From Neonectria sp. B-13 (Eukaryota > Ascomycota > Sordariomycetes > Hypocreales > Nectriaceae): a stretch of 64,000 nucleotides of DNA. Both the position numbers and the translations under genes were made by a program. The stretch's first letter is position 1. Every line of letters starts with the position of its first letter. The DNA is taken from NCBI GenBank assembly GCA_002682825.1, contig NOKP01000011.1, positions 310,420 through 374,419 of the forward strand, in the 5' to 3' direction. The notes under the pieces are model-generated. The model searched no databases. It saw only the letters and a program-made list of their open reading frames with translations, and was not told where the DNA came from. This document shows positions 22,771 to 34,540 of the stretch, one piece after another.

Positions 22771-25700
22771 GTGATGTGGGATTGTGGTTTGCCAGCATGG
22801 AAGAGCTTGGGTTGCAGAAGAGGTCAGGCATGTGCCGCCTACGGTTCCTTCCCATCACTACCAGGCCTTCCAACTTGGCGTTTAACTCGAGCGTCAATAT
22901 GCATTTGGCTCTTCGAACTCTACACTCTACACTCTACACTCGGTATTCTGTATTCTGTACTTGCATCTCCGCACCGACTTTTATCTGGGTTGAAAACATC
23001 CTAGGCCACGTCCACCACTCCGAGCGGGACATTCGCCATTGCCCGCATAGACGACGCATGGCGAGAGTGCCACGGGCATGACGAAACATGCGCCCGCACC
23101 GCACGCCAAAGTCCCAGTGGCTAACATCGCGCTCCTCCGTGGATACCATCCCCCAGAAGCTACCGGCTATTCTCTCCCTCTCCGGTGAACCTTGCTGAGG
23201 GGCTGTGGCGGAAATGCGTCCAGAGAGAACAAACAACCATAGCCAGGCCTCACTTGTGACCCGCGTCTAGATCCAGAGCCGAAGACCCCGAATCGCCATG
23301 GCCACGAGGCTTCCTGGTGCAGTCACAACTCGACAAGCCCGCGCCGTTTGAAGGCTTTGAAGGGGGCGTGTTGTCTCCCACAGGAGCCACGTCCTTCACC
23401 CCAGCCCTGTCGAGACGCACATATGTCCGTTCCCCATCCCCGGCCCCGGCCCCCGATGTCAAGTGTCCCGAGTAGGCACATCACAAAGTCGGGCTAGTTT
23501 CTATGCAGGGCAGGGCAGAACAGGCACACAGCTCGGCCTTAGCACTATGCCTTGGCAATGGCGGACTGTAGTACGGGGTACTGGAGGGCACAAAAAGAGG
23601 GGGCAGTCGACCGGTGAGCAGCCATGCAGTCTCGGCCGCAGGGGTGGAGAAACGTGCTGCCTCCAGCCCGTACATGATTGCTCCCCGGGCGGGTGGGGGG
23701 TATGTGTCCTGTCAATCAATCCGGCATGCAGGCGTGTGCCTTCATTCGTTCCTACGAAGTACGGATAGAACGTTTTTGCATCTTGCCTCCTGTCGGGGTA
23801 CCATATGGATGGAGAAAGGGTGGTGGTGAGTGGCACACTGTCCAGCACGAAGTGCATGCCGGCCTTGTCTGAAGCAGTGGAATGCCGTTGCCATGTTGCT
23901 GCCCCTTCTGGTGGCTGTTGTGGCTATCCAAGGTGAAGGGTGGGTGCCAGCTCGCGCTTGGGCTTTCGTCCTTGGAAGCAACACCAGAAGGTGAGTGAGA
24001 GTTGGCACGCGGAAAGGAGCCACTCAGCCGAAGATGGCTCCATCTCTAACCCACCATTGGGTTGAGATTACTCGTTGTTTCATTCCCTGGCGAATATCAT
24101 GATGGGTGACGCTTCTGACAATCAATCGACTGCAGTCAGAGATAAGACAGGCACAAGACGAGACGAGACGAGACACCACACGGCTTCGGCATCCATCACC
24201 CTCTCTCCACCCCACCGCGGCAGCCACAATACACAATAGCACAAACCACCCCTACCCATGTCGTCAAGCCCGGAGGTGGCTCTGCCTTAAGCGGTGCTTG
24301 CCTCTTGGTACATGCTGTTGGCCCAGGACAAGGCAAAAAGCACCACCGGCGTCGCCTCTAGACTGGGGCACTGGCTCAGTAACGGGCGGCCTGCAGCCGT
24401 GCCCCGCCGCCGCTGACATATGGACGGAGACGCGTGCGCGCTAACAGACGTCCTTTGCTGCGACAGCAACCGCATCAGTTAATTGTGAGGAAGGCCAAGG
24501 GATGGGTTCAAGGCCGAGTGCGATCTAAATCCGGCCCTGTGACCCAGCCTCACTTGCGGGCTTTGATGGGCTTGTTCTGTTGGGTCCATGTATTGTTTTG
24601 CGGCTGACGGTTAGATTACTTCCAACTTCTACCCGCATTCGACGTTGGCCTGGCTTGGTAGTTTCAGTGTTTCATCGTGGTCAAGTTACACAAAACTCAG
24701 GAAGCAACTCACACCCTAACTCGGCAAACTGCGTTACCGAGCTGGGCGGCTACGACAGTCGATCCTCTTCTCTCACCTTGACCCTGGCAGCAAGACGAAT
24801 AATTGGGTACCTGGACGACGGATAACTACCCGGATGCTCTGAACCCAAGTCCTGGCCCCTGTCCCTTGCTTGCAGGGCATAGGTTCTCGGGAAGCAGCAT
24901 GACCGGGTCTCACAAGCTACGCCTCGTTCCCCTTCCTTGGATTCTTCTCGTCGTTCTCGGCTGTTTGCTTTTCGCACATGAAAGTCATGTGTGATCCCGT
25001 CACTCCCGTGCTCTGATACCACACACGACATGCCCCAACCTAAACAGGACCGAACCACTCGCTCGAGCTTTTTATTTTAATTTTAGTTGCGTCAAACCAC
25101 CGACTGCATACGTCGACATTGCTAAAACCCGTCCATCGATCGCTCTGACCCTCACCTTAATACGGACCCACCGGAATCAATCCCGCTGCCCGAGGCCTGG
25201 ACTGTCCTGGCACCGCGGGACGTGCGTACAAGGTGCGACACGGGGAGAGAGTTCCGTCTGCAATATTTTTTCATCCGTAACTTTTCTTCTGAAGAAATGG
25301 TCAGACATCAACAATGTCAGTCAAACCGGTACCATTACTTGCCTGTGGCTCGTGTTGCTTCAGGTGTGCCGCGCGTTTTTCTCTTTCGGTCGGGGTCAAG
25401 CTTCAGCCCATTCGATGGTACCGGTATTTGTGGCGTGTTACATTGTCTGAGGCGTGAACGACATCTCCCCGTCTCATTAGCTGTCTCCGGAGTATTCGTA
25501 CGAAGTGCGGTTTGTGAAAGATTTGCTGTTGGAGAGCGGCTCGGCTCGTAAACTTCCCACGTTTACATGCCATCCCACATTCCACAACTCACGTTAAGGA
25601 TGATGTGGTGCTAGGCAAAGGCATTCGTTCAGCAACCGCCGAGGTTTCGACTCTCTTCCGCCTCGGGGAAATAGCATCCGTCCTTTTCATTCTTGTCAGC

Positions 25701-27056
25701 TACGAGCACTCCGTGCGCATTGACTTGCTGAACTGGTGCTTGCTAGCCTCGGCTCTTCCCCATGAACGGGCTCTTTTATTATACTTTTTTTCTTATTTTC
25801 TCGCGCTCCCTTGACCAATCCCTAACGCTCCTTCATCTCTTCTAAGACAACCACTCGGCAAAGAAAGGTATGTGCAGACTCACCTTAATAACCTGGGTAT
25901 ACCCTGTCCTACCTCCTGTTTGTTCTAGGGCCGTCAGCGCTCTGTCCCGATTGGATCTTCATGATCCAAATCCTTCATTCGACGCAGAGTTCCGTCCCCC
26001 TGCGGCCGCTTGCCCATTGGCTTGCGGAGCAACTTGTGTGACGACGCAATTTGACTTTGTCCGTGTCATGTTACTGAAGTAGGCAAACCCCTCTTTTGTT
26101 TCTTTGAAAATTTCCACACAGACTCGGCGCCAGTGACCTTGGAGGAGGTGGAGGGATGGATGCATCGGTTGGACATTGACCTGGTCCGGGATAGGGATGA
26201 TACCATCAGCCACTAACAACCATCGCTTGATACTACATCGTAAGAACTTGGACTCTACTACTGTAGAAGCTATCACGAGCTTACGGGCTCACGGGCTCAC
26301 ACGCAGAATTGCCGATCTCTCCACAGTTTTCGGATAACCTACCCGTTGTCTCCTCGAGCCCCGTCATATCTCAACTAGGCACCATCGTGCATTCACGCGA
26401 TGTCCCTGTCTCTGTGGTAACTTGTTGGGGCTGGAATGGTGGTGATTAGCAGGCTTGCAGTAATTACAGTACAGAGTGGAGGAGGAGAGACATGTAAGTA
26501 CTTCGCACGCTACTTCGATCTGCGCAGTCACGGTCGGTTGCACTGAGGCGGGCACCTTCCGCCTTTGATCAGATGGCACGTGATCGCAATGACGCTCGCG
26601 TTTCTGAAGCACGACGGCGACAACCTCGAGACTCTTTCTGCTTGGTACTGTTCCTGGGCCAATTCCCAACATCCCCAGATTACCCGCTGCATCATTCACG
26701 CCTGTGATCAATCCCACCCTGACCACAGAGCCTGGTCTGTTATCAGCGCCACAAACGACAAAGGGGTCTTTGTCGATCCCTTTGCTTCCCCTCCTCAGTC
26801 TCTGCCTCCACCCTCCGTGGTCTTCCTTGGGTCGGCACCTTTGATACCACAAGCTGTTTGTGCAGTACATTCGTCCTCGTGGCTTCCTCCGTCTCGCCCC
26901 GTCTGAGAGACCCCCGCTGGTTCCAATCGGCTTATCAGTCTCGCTCGGCCCCGGCGTCGACCGGCTTTCTCACTCGTTGCCATCATTCAGGGATATGCCA
27001 TCCCTCCCATTCCCCTGGCCACGCGCCCAATGAGGCGGGCCTGACGCCCGACTCAA

Positions 27057-27113
27057 ACCAAGCAAAGCAACCAAGCAAAGCAACCAAGCAAAGCAACCAA
27101 GCAGCAAGCAACC
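27057..27113. repeat. 13-bp tandem repeat AACCAAGCAAAGC
   Basis: Three full copies of the 13-base unit and a degenerate fourth, in gene-free DNA. Confidence 0.85.
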
Positions 27114-29483
27114 TAGCCATCTATGAAGCTCCGGGGGTGGCCCACTGCCCATGGAAACGGGCCCCGGCATCCCAGCCTGTTGGCCGCTGGGACTGGCCTA
27201 TCCTCTTCTTGGCGTCGCTGGGCTTTACTGGGCCAGGGCACTAAGCCAAAGCTTGGTGTCGGGGAGTAAGCAGATCCAGATTATCCAATGCCAACGCGTC
27301 CCTTACCCACCACCTCCCCAAGCTCCTCACGCTTCCCTAAGAAACGCCAGGGTCGGGCGCAAATTACACCCCATTGAAGCGCCATTGTGTGTGGCAGATA
27401 CGCGGACTCAAACAGTCGGCACACTCGTGGATATTTCAGCCGCTGGTACGGAGTCGACGTTGGTGGTGTCATTCCGCCCGCAACAGCCACTTGATTCTAG
27501 ACGCAAAGATCGACGCTCTCACACGTCCCGTCCTCATGTGACGTATGCTATCTCACCTCCTCGAATTTCCTGACCCCAAGATAGTTTCTCGTTGGGGCAA
27601 TGCGAGGGAAACCCCGCGCGATCGCGATCGCTGAGACGCTACCTCGACGCGGGGACATGCCGTACCCTCCTCTACAATCATCTAAGAGCTCTGCAGCATG
27701 ATACATCCACATGTCACTACCGGCACTGCAAAGCAGCCGTAAGCCCTACGACTGAAAATATCACACATTTTGGCTTCCTTAGCTGCAATGGATAGAAAGT
27801 GCAACACCCATTTCATTAGCCCGCAACCCCAGCCGGCATTTGCCCCGCCACGGCATGGTCTGGACTGCGCCGCTCCCATCTCACTGCCGTTCCTCATGGC
27901 GTTGAGACAAAGCCCGACGATTGCGCCACCTCAAGCATCGAGTCTATCATTTCCCCACCGGGCTTTTCACGACAGACATGCTCTGAGACCGTTGAGCCGC
28001 TCTGAGTATTTCCGGCTGATCTTCATCGACTGGCTAGTTGCCGTTAAGCTTGTGTATGTGTGACCGAGTGAAGCACGCTGCCGACCGGGTGACGTCCATC
28101 GTCGGGCCGTTCCTCGTGAAGAACTGACAGCTCGCCTCGTCGATACAGTACTTCTTCCATCCCGGCCTTCTGTATCAGCAGACCATCTAGCGCATTCCTT
28201 TTGCGGGGGGCTTCGACGCATTGGCTTTAATGCAATAAGTAATGACAGGTGGCGGAGTTGTCCCTGGGCTAGAGAATGACGACAATGGCGCCCTTCTAAC
28301 TGCTGTTTGAGGTTGGATGTTCCAGCGGCGATCGCTATAGACTTCCTGGCCTCCCGCCGCTGTCTTATTTGCTTCTTTATGGCTGACAGGATTCAAAACG
28401 TGAAGTGCAGATCGTTGGTCGCCTGACATCCTAAACTGGCTTTCTTGAAACAGGACTAACCAGTTAGGATCCCGTCGCCGCAGCCTTGATGCAACTCGGG
28501 CCATCTGTGACTTGTCAAAAAAGACGGCTGATTTGCGTCAATGATGGATCACATGGATAAGGCGTGCGAACGGAGGTGTAAAGCTAAACTCAAGCTGACG
28601 ACTTGCACGGCCCCTGGGATAACAAGTTGATTTTCACCAACCGGGATGTTGTTATTCGGCCGCGCCAAGGTGTGCGGTACTCTCCCGCGGTAAGTAGCAA
28701 ATGTTTTCTTTTTCCAGTCACCGGCTTTTCAACGCTCTTAAACCTATGCTGGGCCTGGTTGCCTGGTCCTCGTTGTCGCTTGTCAGCCGAGCATGACCTC
28801 GCATCAGGTCCGTCTCGTTCGGCCTTATTAGCGGCAACGGAGATAAGAGGGCGGCGAGTGAGAGTTGGATAAGAGAAGGTAGATTGTGAAGAAGTTAGAG
28901 GTAAATCACCGTGTCTGTATTATGTTTTTAGTTCTAACGATGGTGGACAATAGGCAGTGGAACTGGCATGGGCCTCGACAGCATTTGCATGTTTGCCGTC
29001 TCACGATGCTGAATTCTGACGATAAATCAGGACAGGAGAGGATATCGGAAAGCCTATGTGTGGAAAAGAGGTCTCAGCCAACTGCGGTTTAGCAATTGAT
29101 TTTCCCTAATCCTTTGCTTGACCTCTTCTCGAATCCGTCATTGAGCTCATTGGAGGGAGGCCTGGATTCGGATTTGTATGTGCTCTAAAGTGGATACAAT
29201 GAAGATCTAACTGCTCGTCAAATATTAACACAAACCCACTCCAGCTCCCCCAGCTATCTGGTCGGATTAGATAGACTAGCTTGGACCCTGGGCAGACTAG
29301 GCCAGACTGGTCGGTGCCCCACCAGATTATTGACACGACAAACAACTTCGCCGTCAGCTCAGCTCCCTTCAACCGTCGACGAGCTCAAAAAAATATTATA
29401 TATCTCACCGTCTTGGTTAGCGACACCAGACGACTCCTCTCGTCACGCAGAGAATTCTCATCTCGGCTTGGCTACTAGAAAAG

Positions 29484-30524
29484 ATGGGGGATATCCGAAA
29501 CATCATCCGGCAGTCACCACCCGTGGACGTGACCAAGCCCTACAACCCGTCCACACTCAACGACAAGACAATTCTCATCACCGGCGGCGCCAATGGCCTC
29601 GGTGCCCATATGGTCCGCCACTGGGCTTCTCTGGGAGCTCACGTCATCATCGGCGATGTGGCGGACAAGCCTGGCGAGGAGCTGGTCGCCTCGCTGAGGG
29701 CCAGCTATCCCTCGTCGACGTTTGCCTTCCAGCACTGCGACGTGACGGACTGGGACGCCCAGGTCAGTCTCTTCGAGACAGCCGTTCGCGTCAGTCCCAG
29801 CGGTGCCATCGACATCGTGGTTCCCAACGCGGGAATCATCCTCCCGGCCCAGTCCAGCATCTTCGAGAACCCAGTTCTCGTGGACGGCAAAATCCCCAAG
29901 CCCAACACGGCAACCCTCGACGTCAACATCACCGGCGTCACCTACACCACGCACCTGGCACTGTACCACCTCCCGCGTAACCCCCGACCGGACCGCTGCA
30001 TTCTCCTCATTGGCTCGGTGGCCTCGGTGCTTCCCCTCGCGGGCCAGTGCCAGTATGCCATGAGCAAGCACGCCGTGCTCGGCCTATTCCGCAGCATCCG
30101 TGCCACGTCGTTCCTGAAGGGCATCCGCGTCAACATGATCGCGCCCTTCTACACCGCCCAGACACACATGATGCCCCCCGTGGCCGAAGCCATCTTCCTG
30201 GCCGGCAGCGCGGGCCCCGCCATCGTCGAGGACGTGGTGGACGCGGCGACGCGCCTGGTGGCCGACGAGGCCGTCATCGGACGCTCGCTGGTCATCGGCC
30301 CGCGCATGACGACGCGTGGCGTGGAAGGCGTGGAACTGGACGAGGGCATGGTCGTTGCAGATGACGAGGGCGGCGGGCAGGGACGGGGGGTGTGGGAGTG
30401 CCACGCTGCCGACTACGACCTCGTGGACTCGTTTGTGAAGCGCTACGTCTTTCTGCTAAACGCGAGGGCAAAGGGCTGGCTGGGTACGCTGGGGGATATA
30501 TGGGGGATATTCCGGAGGAAGTGA
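29484..30524 (+). CDS. Short-chain dehydrogenase/reductase
   Basis: A single exon of 346 residues. The Rossmann signature TGGANGLG lies at residues 33-40. An acidic residue follows the second strand (GDVAD), which favours NAD(H) over NADP(H). PNAG is near residue 115. The catalytic Ser is in GSVAS (S178), and Tyr191 and Lys195 are in YAMSK, correctly spaced 13 residues after the Ser. This is the classical SDR fold; the type is close to 15-hydroxyprostaglandin dehydrogenase-like and fungal secondary-metabolism dehydrogenases, but the substrate cannot be told. The enzyme runs about 70 residues longer than a minimal SDR, with a Gly/Val/Glu-rich insertion around 275-305 and an amphipathic C-terminus ending IFRRK that might associate with membranes. 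No cluster partners lie beside it. A TATA-like AATATTATATA is at 29392-29402. Confidence 0.85.
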   Translation: MGDIRNIIRQSPPVDVTKPYNPSTLNDKTILITGGANGLGAHMVRHWASLGAHVIIGDVADKPGEELVASLRASYPSSTFAFQHCDVTDWDAQVSLFETAVRVSPSGAIDIVVPNAGIILPAQSSIFENPVLVDGKIPKPNTATLDVNITGVTYTTHLALYHLPRNPRPDRCILLIGSVASVLPLAGQCQYAMSKHAVLGLFRSIRATSFLKGIRVNMIAPFYTAQTHMMPPVAEAIFLAGSAGPAIVEDVVDAATRLVADEAVIGRSLVIGPRMTTRGVEGVELDEGMVVADDEGGGQGRGVWECHAADYDLVDSFVKRYVFLLNARAKGWLGTLGDIWGIFRRK

Positions 30525-31729
30525 ACCGGCACCGTCCGCCAGTGCGCGTGTCTGGACTGGTACTCTTCGCAGAGCTTGCGAAGCAGCCAATGAGCAATAA
30601 TGATGAACCCGTCGGAAGAGTTGGGAGCTTGGAATGCTGTGCGACGGGATGCGTGTAAAAATAGACGGACGGAACGGGATCCCGAAGAAATGAGCCTGCC
30701 GCCGATCAAACTAACGAAACGGACCAGAGTTCGGGAGATAAACCACGAGGAGGCAAACACCCCCACATTCAGAACGTTTCCTCTTTTCTAAGTGTACATG
30801 TAGAAACCTTCATCCCCGTTGCCTGAAGCACATCTGACAACATCTTGACTACATGCATGCGCCAGCATGTGACTAGAACTCGAGTTATTGCTCCATCTCT
30901 GTCAAGGAGGAGGGGAGGGTCTGATTGCGGATGTATGATGAGAATTGAGTGGATTTGTTCAGTAATGAAGATACGGCAACGCCGTTCACCAACACCATGA
31001 TGTGGTTTGTTCCCACTATCCCACCTTATTAAGAAAAACTGCATCATACATACTATTAGTCTAGTCGCAGTGGAGACTGCAAGGTTGAGACCGACAACAG
31101 TGTTTGATTTTCAGACTCATCCAGTTACAGTTTAGTCATCGTCTAGATGCGATTCAATCTCCATCCCAAGAAGCGTCTTCTCAGTATAGTCCAAGCCGAC
31201 CAAAGAAAATAAAAAACAACACCCCAAAACATTCCATACCCAAGAAACAGTGATATCCTGACCCATGTTCCTAGGCCTTCTTTCCCAACGCCATCGACGC
31301 CCATCGACGCCGTTCTTTTTGTGCCTATGCAAGTGGAAATCTGCGGCCCGCTTTCTTCACCTCAGCAAGTTCGGAGTCGGGACCGTGGTCCCATGGCTCC
31401 TCCATCAATACCACCCACGACTTGCCTTTTGGGATGCAAACCAAACTCATGGGATCCCGCAGTTCTATTCGCCTGTGTTGCGCTCCCGGTTTCGACCAAG
31501 CTTGACGTGCTGATTAGCCGCCGGTCCAGTCATGTTTTCGTGATTCTCGGGCCGTGAGGTCCTTTCGTGTTGCTGCAAGTCATTCATCTTTGTTGTCGCA
31601 AGCTGGTTTTTGTCGCCCAAGTCCCGTAATAGTCGTAACTAGAAAAGAAATAAAAATGAGAAGTAAGAGCACATCGGTGCTCGCATGCCGTCTCGTAGTC
31701 GTTGCTCCAAACATAATCGTTGGTCGCCT
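30525..31729. other. Convergent intergenic region
   Basis: About 1.2 kb between the 3' ends of the dehydrogenase and the RSR1-like gene. It must hold both 3' untranslated regions. No gene, repeat or RNA is supported. Confidence 0.45.
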
Positions 31730-32995
31730 TCAGAGAATGGCGCATCGGGGAGAGTCCTTTCTGCGGCGGCGACGGCGACGCTTGCTAGAGCCACTGTTAT
31801 CGTACTTGTATCCGTCATCTGCGTCAGCTTGAGCTTGGTGCTCGTCGTCCCTTCGCAGCATCTGCCGGCAGAGATCAATGAAGACCTCGTCGACGTTTGC
31901 TGCAATGGTTTGTCAGTTCCCGATGCGGCGGCATGACGGGGCGGGTCCAATTTGATGGGTAGCACCAGGTCTGGTGGGAACTCACTCCTCGTTCGGGCAC
32001 TAGCTTCGTAGTATGGCGCCCCCCATCGCTGAGAGATGGAGAAGCCCTTGGCTCGGGGCACTGCACGGTTTTCTTCGAGGTCGGCCTTGTTGCCCACGAT
32101 GACAATGGGGATGTTCTCGTCGTCTTTGATGCGGATGATCTCCTCTCGCAGACCGGCCAGTTCGCTCAATGAGGAGGATGAGGTGATGCTGAAGACGAGG
32201 AGAAACCCTTGGCCGGTCTTCATGTAGAGATCTCTCATGGCGACTGGTCCATCGTCAGTACGAGGGTGCGCGTCTGATTGTTGGGCCACGAAAGACCTAC
32301 CGAATTGTTCGGTCCCCGCAGTATCGAGGCTGGTGGTCGAGTCAGTTCTGGGTGCCAGAAAACCGAGCTAACGGGAGAACCAAGGATGAGGACTTACATT
32401 TCTAGAACGACTTGGCGCCCCTAGAAGAAGCGAGTCAGTCAGGGGTCGGGCGGTTTTGCGGCGCGGGGCAAGCAGCGTGGTATTGCTGGGAGAGGCGGAG
32501 ACAGAGGCAGAGGCAGAGGCAGAGAGAGAGAGAGGCTTGAGGCATGAGTGCGGCACTTACATCAACCTGGAGCTGTGTGCGATAAGAGTCCTCAATGGTG
32601 GGATCATAGCTCTCGATCCACTCATTGTGCACGAACTGGGCTGTTGTCCGTGTCAGCCTTTGCATGAAAACAGACAGGGGCCTCTGAGGGGGAAACTTAA
32701 CGTACCAGTCAAACAACTCTTACCCACGCCGCCTGGTAAAGGGGAAGCCGAGTCAGTGGAGTGCACGGAAGGATTGGGAAGAGGGGGGAGGGAAGAAGAA
32801 GAGAAGAGAAGTGGAGAGAGAGAGGCAGAGTCGGGTTGGGCATTGACGAACCTGCGCCCAGCACTACGACATGTAGCTCACGGCTATCGGAGAGTGAAGA
32901 GTTAGTGACAGGCTGCGCACAGAGGGAGGAGGGGGAAATTGGTAAGAGGGTGCATCTCGCTCATACCTGGGTTGATACTGGTAATGCCGTGGCAT
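31730..32995 (-). CDS. RSR1: RSR1/BUD1 (Krev-1, Rap-type) small GTPase
   Basis: Eight exons, 32995-32967, 32883-32852, 32732-32706, 32640-32561, 32420-32398, 32329-32301, 32243-31986 and 31899-31730, join without a frame break to 215 residues. The P-loop is GAGGVGKS, switch I holds YDPTIEDSY, switch II is DTAGTEQF, and the base-recognition motifs are NKAD and EASAR. Thr in DTAGTEQF, where Ras has GQEE, marks the Rap/Rsr1 branch. A run of six Arg precedes the C-terminal CAIL, a CaaX box whose final Leu predicts geranylgeranylation. The protein should act at the plasma membrane in polarity and hyphal growth with Bud2/Bud5-type regulators. Five of the exons are 32 bases or shorter, which would confuse gene finders; an isolated frame (31639-32289) covers only the distal part and reads through introns. 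Confidence 0.93.
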
Positions 32996-33561
32996 GGTGA
33001 CGATTATTGTGGCCGAAGACAGGTCAGGGTGGGGGATGAAAGGGACTGACGGAGACGATGGGTGAAAGGGTGCGTGTGTCTCGTGGCCGGGGAAGGATCA
33101 ATTGGCGCTGAGTGAGCCGTGGAGGGTTGAAATGCGGGAAAAGAAGCTAAGGAAGAAGTTTCTAGAGCGAAGGCGAGGCGTGAGAGAAGCGTGAGAGAAG
33201 CGTGGCCAAGACGGCGAGAGATGCGATGCGGCGATGACTGAGTGGGTGGAGGAAGAAAGAGCCGTGAGACGTGACGCGTGGATGAAGAGGATATCGAAAT
33301 TGCGAGGCGGACGGTGAGGCGGAGGCAGATGCGGATGCGGATGCGGTGTCGCAATTCACGGCGGAAAACAAAAGGACTGTCGATCGGAGGGCCGGGGGTA
33401 GAGCGCGGCTGAGTTGTCGGCGTCGGCGGACGGTTGTGTGACAAGGGAGCGGAGGTGGACACGGAGGAGAGAAGACTTGAGAATGGAAGATCCGGGGTTG
33501 TCGGGCGAGAGAGAGTGAGGTGGAGGAGATAAAAGACCGAAGAGAGTGAGTGAGCGAGTGA

Positions 33562-33661
33562 NNNNNNNNNNNNNNNNNNNNNNNNNNNNNNNNNNNNNNN
33601 NNNNNNNNNNNNNNNNNNNNNNNNNNNNNNNNNNNNNNNNNNNNNNNNNNNNNNNNNNNNN
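33562..33661. other. Assembly gap of 100 Ns
   Basis: Exactly 100 undetermined bases. Both flanks are purine-rich simple sequence, which explains why the assembly broke here. The round number suggests a placeholder, so true size is unknown. Confidence 0.99.
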
Positions 33662-33699
33662 GGGGTAGGAGGTAGGGTAGCAGGTATGTAGGGATGAGG

Positions 33700-33804
33700 A
33701 AAAGAGGAGGAGAAGGAGAAGGAGGAGGAGGAGGAGGAAGAGGGAGAGAATAGAGAGTAGAGAATAGAGAGTAGAGAACAGAGAATAGAGAATAGAGAAT
33801 AGAG
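33700..33804. repeat. GGA-rich and (AGAATAG)n repeats beside the gap
   Basis: GGA/GAA trinucleotides (about 33703-33746) pass into eight or so copies of a seven-base unit AGAATAG/AGAGTAG. Confidence 0.85.
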
Positions 33805-34344
33805 ATGGGTGGATCGAGGGATGCGAATGTGGAAGTGGATTGTGGATGATGTACGGAGTATGTGGATTGCGGGTGTGGTCGAAGTGGATTGCGATGGTGA
33901 TGGAGATGGAGATGGCGATGGACACGCAAATGTAGACGGACGCAGAGGCAGAGACAGAGACAGAGACAGTAGACGGACGCAGTCAGTGGCAGACGCAGTG
34001 GCAGACGTAGGCGGGTTGAATGGGGATGAATGAGGTGGGTGGGAATGGGATGCGACGGTAGGCAAAGCCAGTCCGCAACAGGGCAATCGTTGGGCGGGCG
34101 CCGCCGTGGCTTTTAGGCTTGATCTAGAGCGAGAGGGTGCCCGGTTTTTGGGGAGGGCCAGGCCGGGGAAGGAGGAGGCTGAGGCGAACGGCAAGTTCTA
34201 GGTCCCCGTAGTGCGTCGCTGAATGGTTGGTGTTCTAGAACTCGGACCGGGCTGGGCTCTGAAGTGGGCTGACGGAAGCGACTGGGCCAGGCGTTGAAGC
34301 GATGCTGCAGATGTCGATCGGACAAGCTATTCGATGCGCTAGGA

Positions 34345-34412
34345 GCAGAGAAGAGGAAGAGGAAGAGGAAGAGGAAGGGAAAGAACAAGAAGAAGAAGAA
34401 GAAGAAGAAGGA
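34345..34412. repeat. GAAGAG/GAA simple repeat
   Basis: Purine-only tract of six-base and three-base units. Confidence 0.85.
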
Positions 34413-34498
34413 GACCGAGGTTGTCTTTTTTTTATGTTAGGGATGAAGAAAACAGGAAGGGGAACTAACGGAGGCGGGCAAGAGGCACTCTATAACAA

Positions 34499-34540
34499 CG
34501 ACACACACACACACACACACTCACACACACACACACACAA
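34499..34540. repeat. (AC)n dinucleotide microsatellite
   Basis: Roughly twenty AC units with a single interruption (TC) in the middle. Confidence 0.95.

Larger units (their letters stand above)
20605..29483. other. Gene-free region of about 8.9 kb
   Basis: No open frame here has recognisable domains, convincing length or a consistent exon chain. Base composition is near that of the genes, not AT-rich, so it is not an obvious RIP-mutated relic. Short repeats occur at 22728-22765 (GTGGGA units), 22917-22944 (CTCTACA units) and 27057-27113. Around 25840-25880 a CT-rich leader-like stretch ends in AAAG|GTATGT, a good donor site, and might belong to a non-coding transcript. No tRNA or rRNA was recognised. 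Confidence 0.5.
32996..34490 (-). promoter_or_regulatory. Low-complexity leader and promoter region of the RSR1-like gene
   Basis: On the minus strand this is pyrimidine-rich with many simple repeats, like the leader of the WHI3-like gene. Open frames spanning it, including those running across the N gap, are Ser/Pro/Leu-rich shadows and not accepted. The 100-base gap falls inside it. Confidence 0.4.

Noticed and set aside
33004..34194. Long minus-strand frame running through the N gap
   Set aside because: Only open because Ns cannot contain stops and because the region is simple CT-rich sequence.
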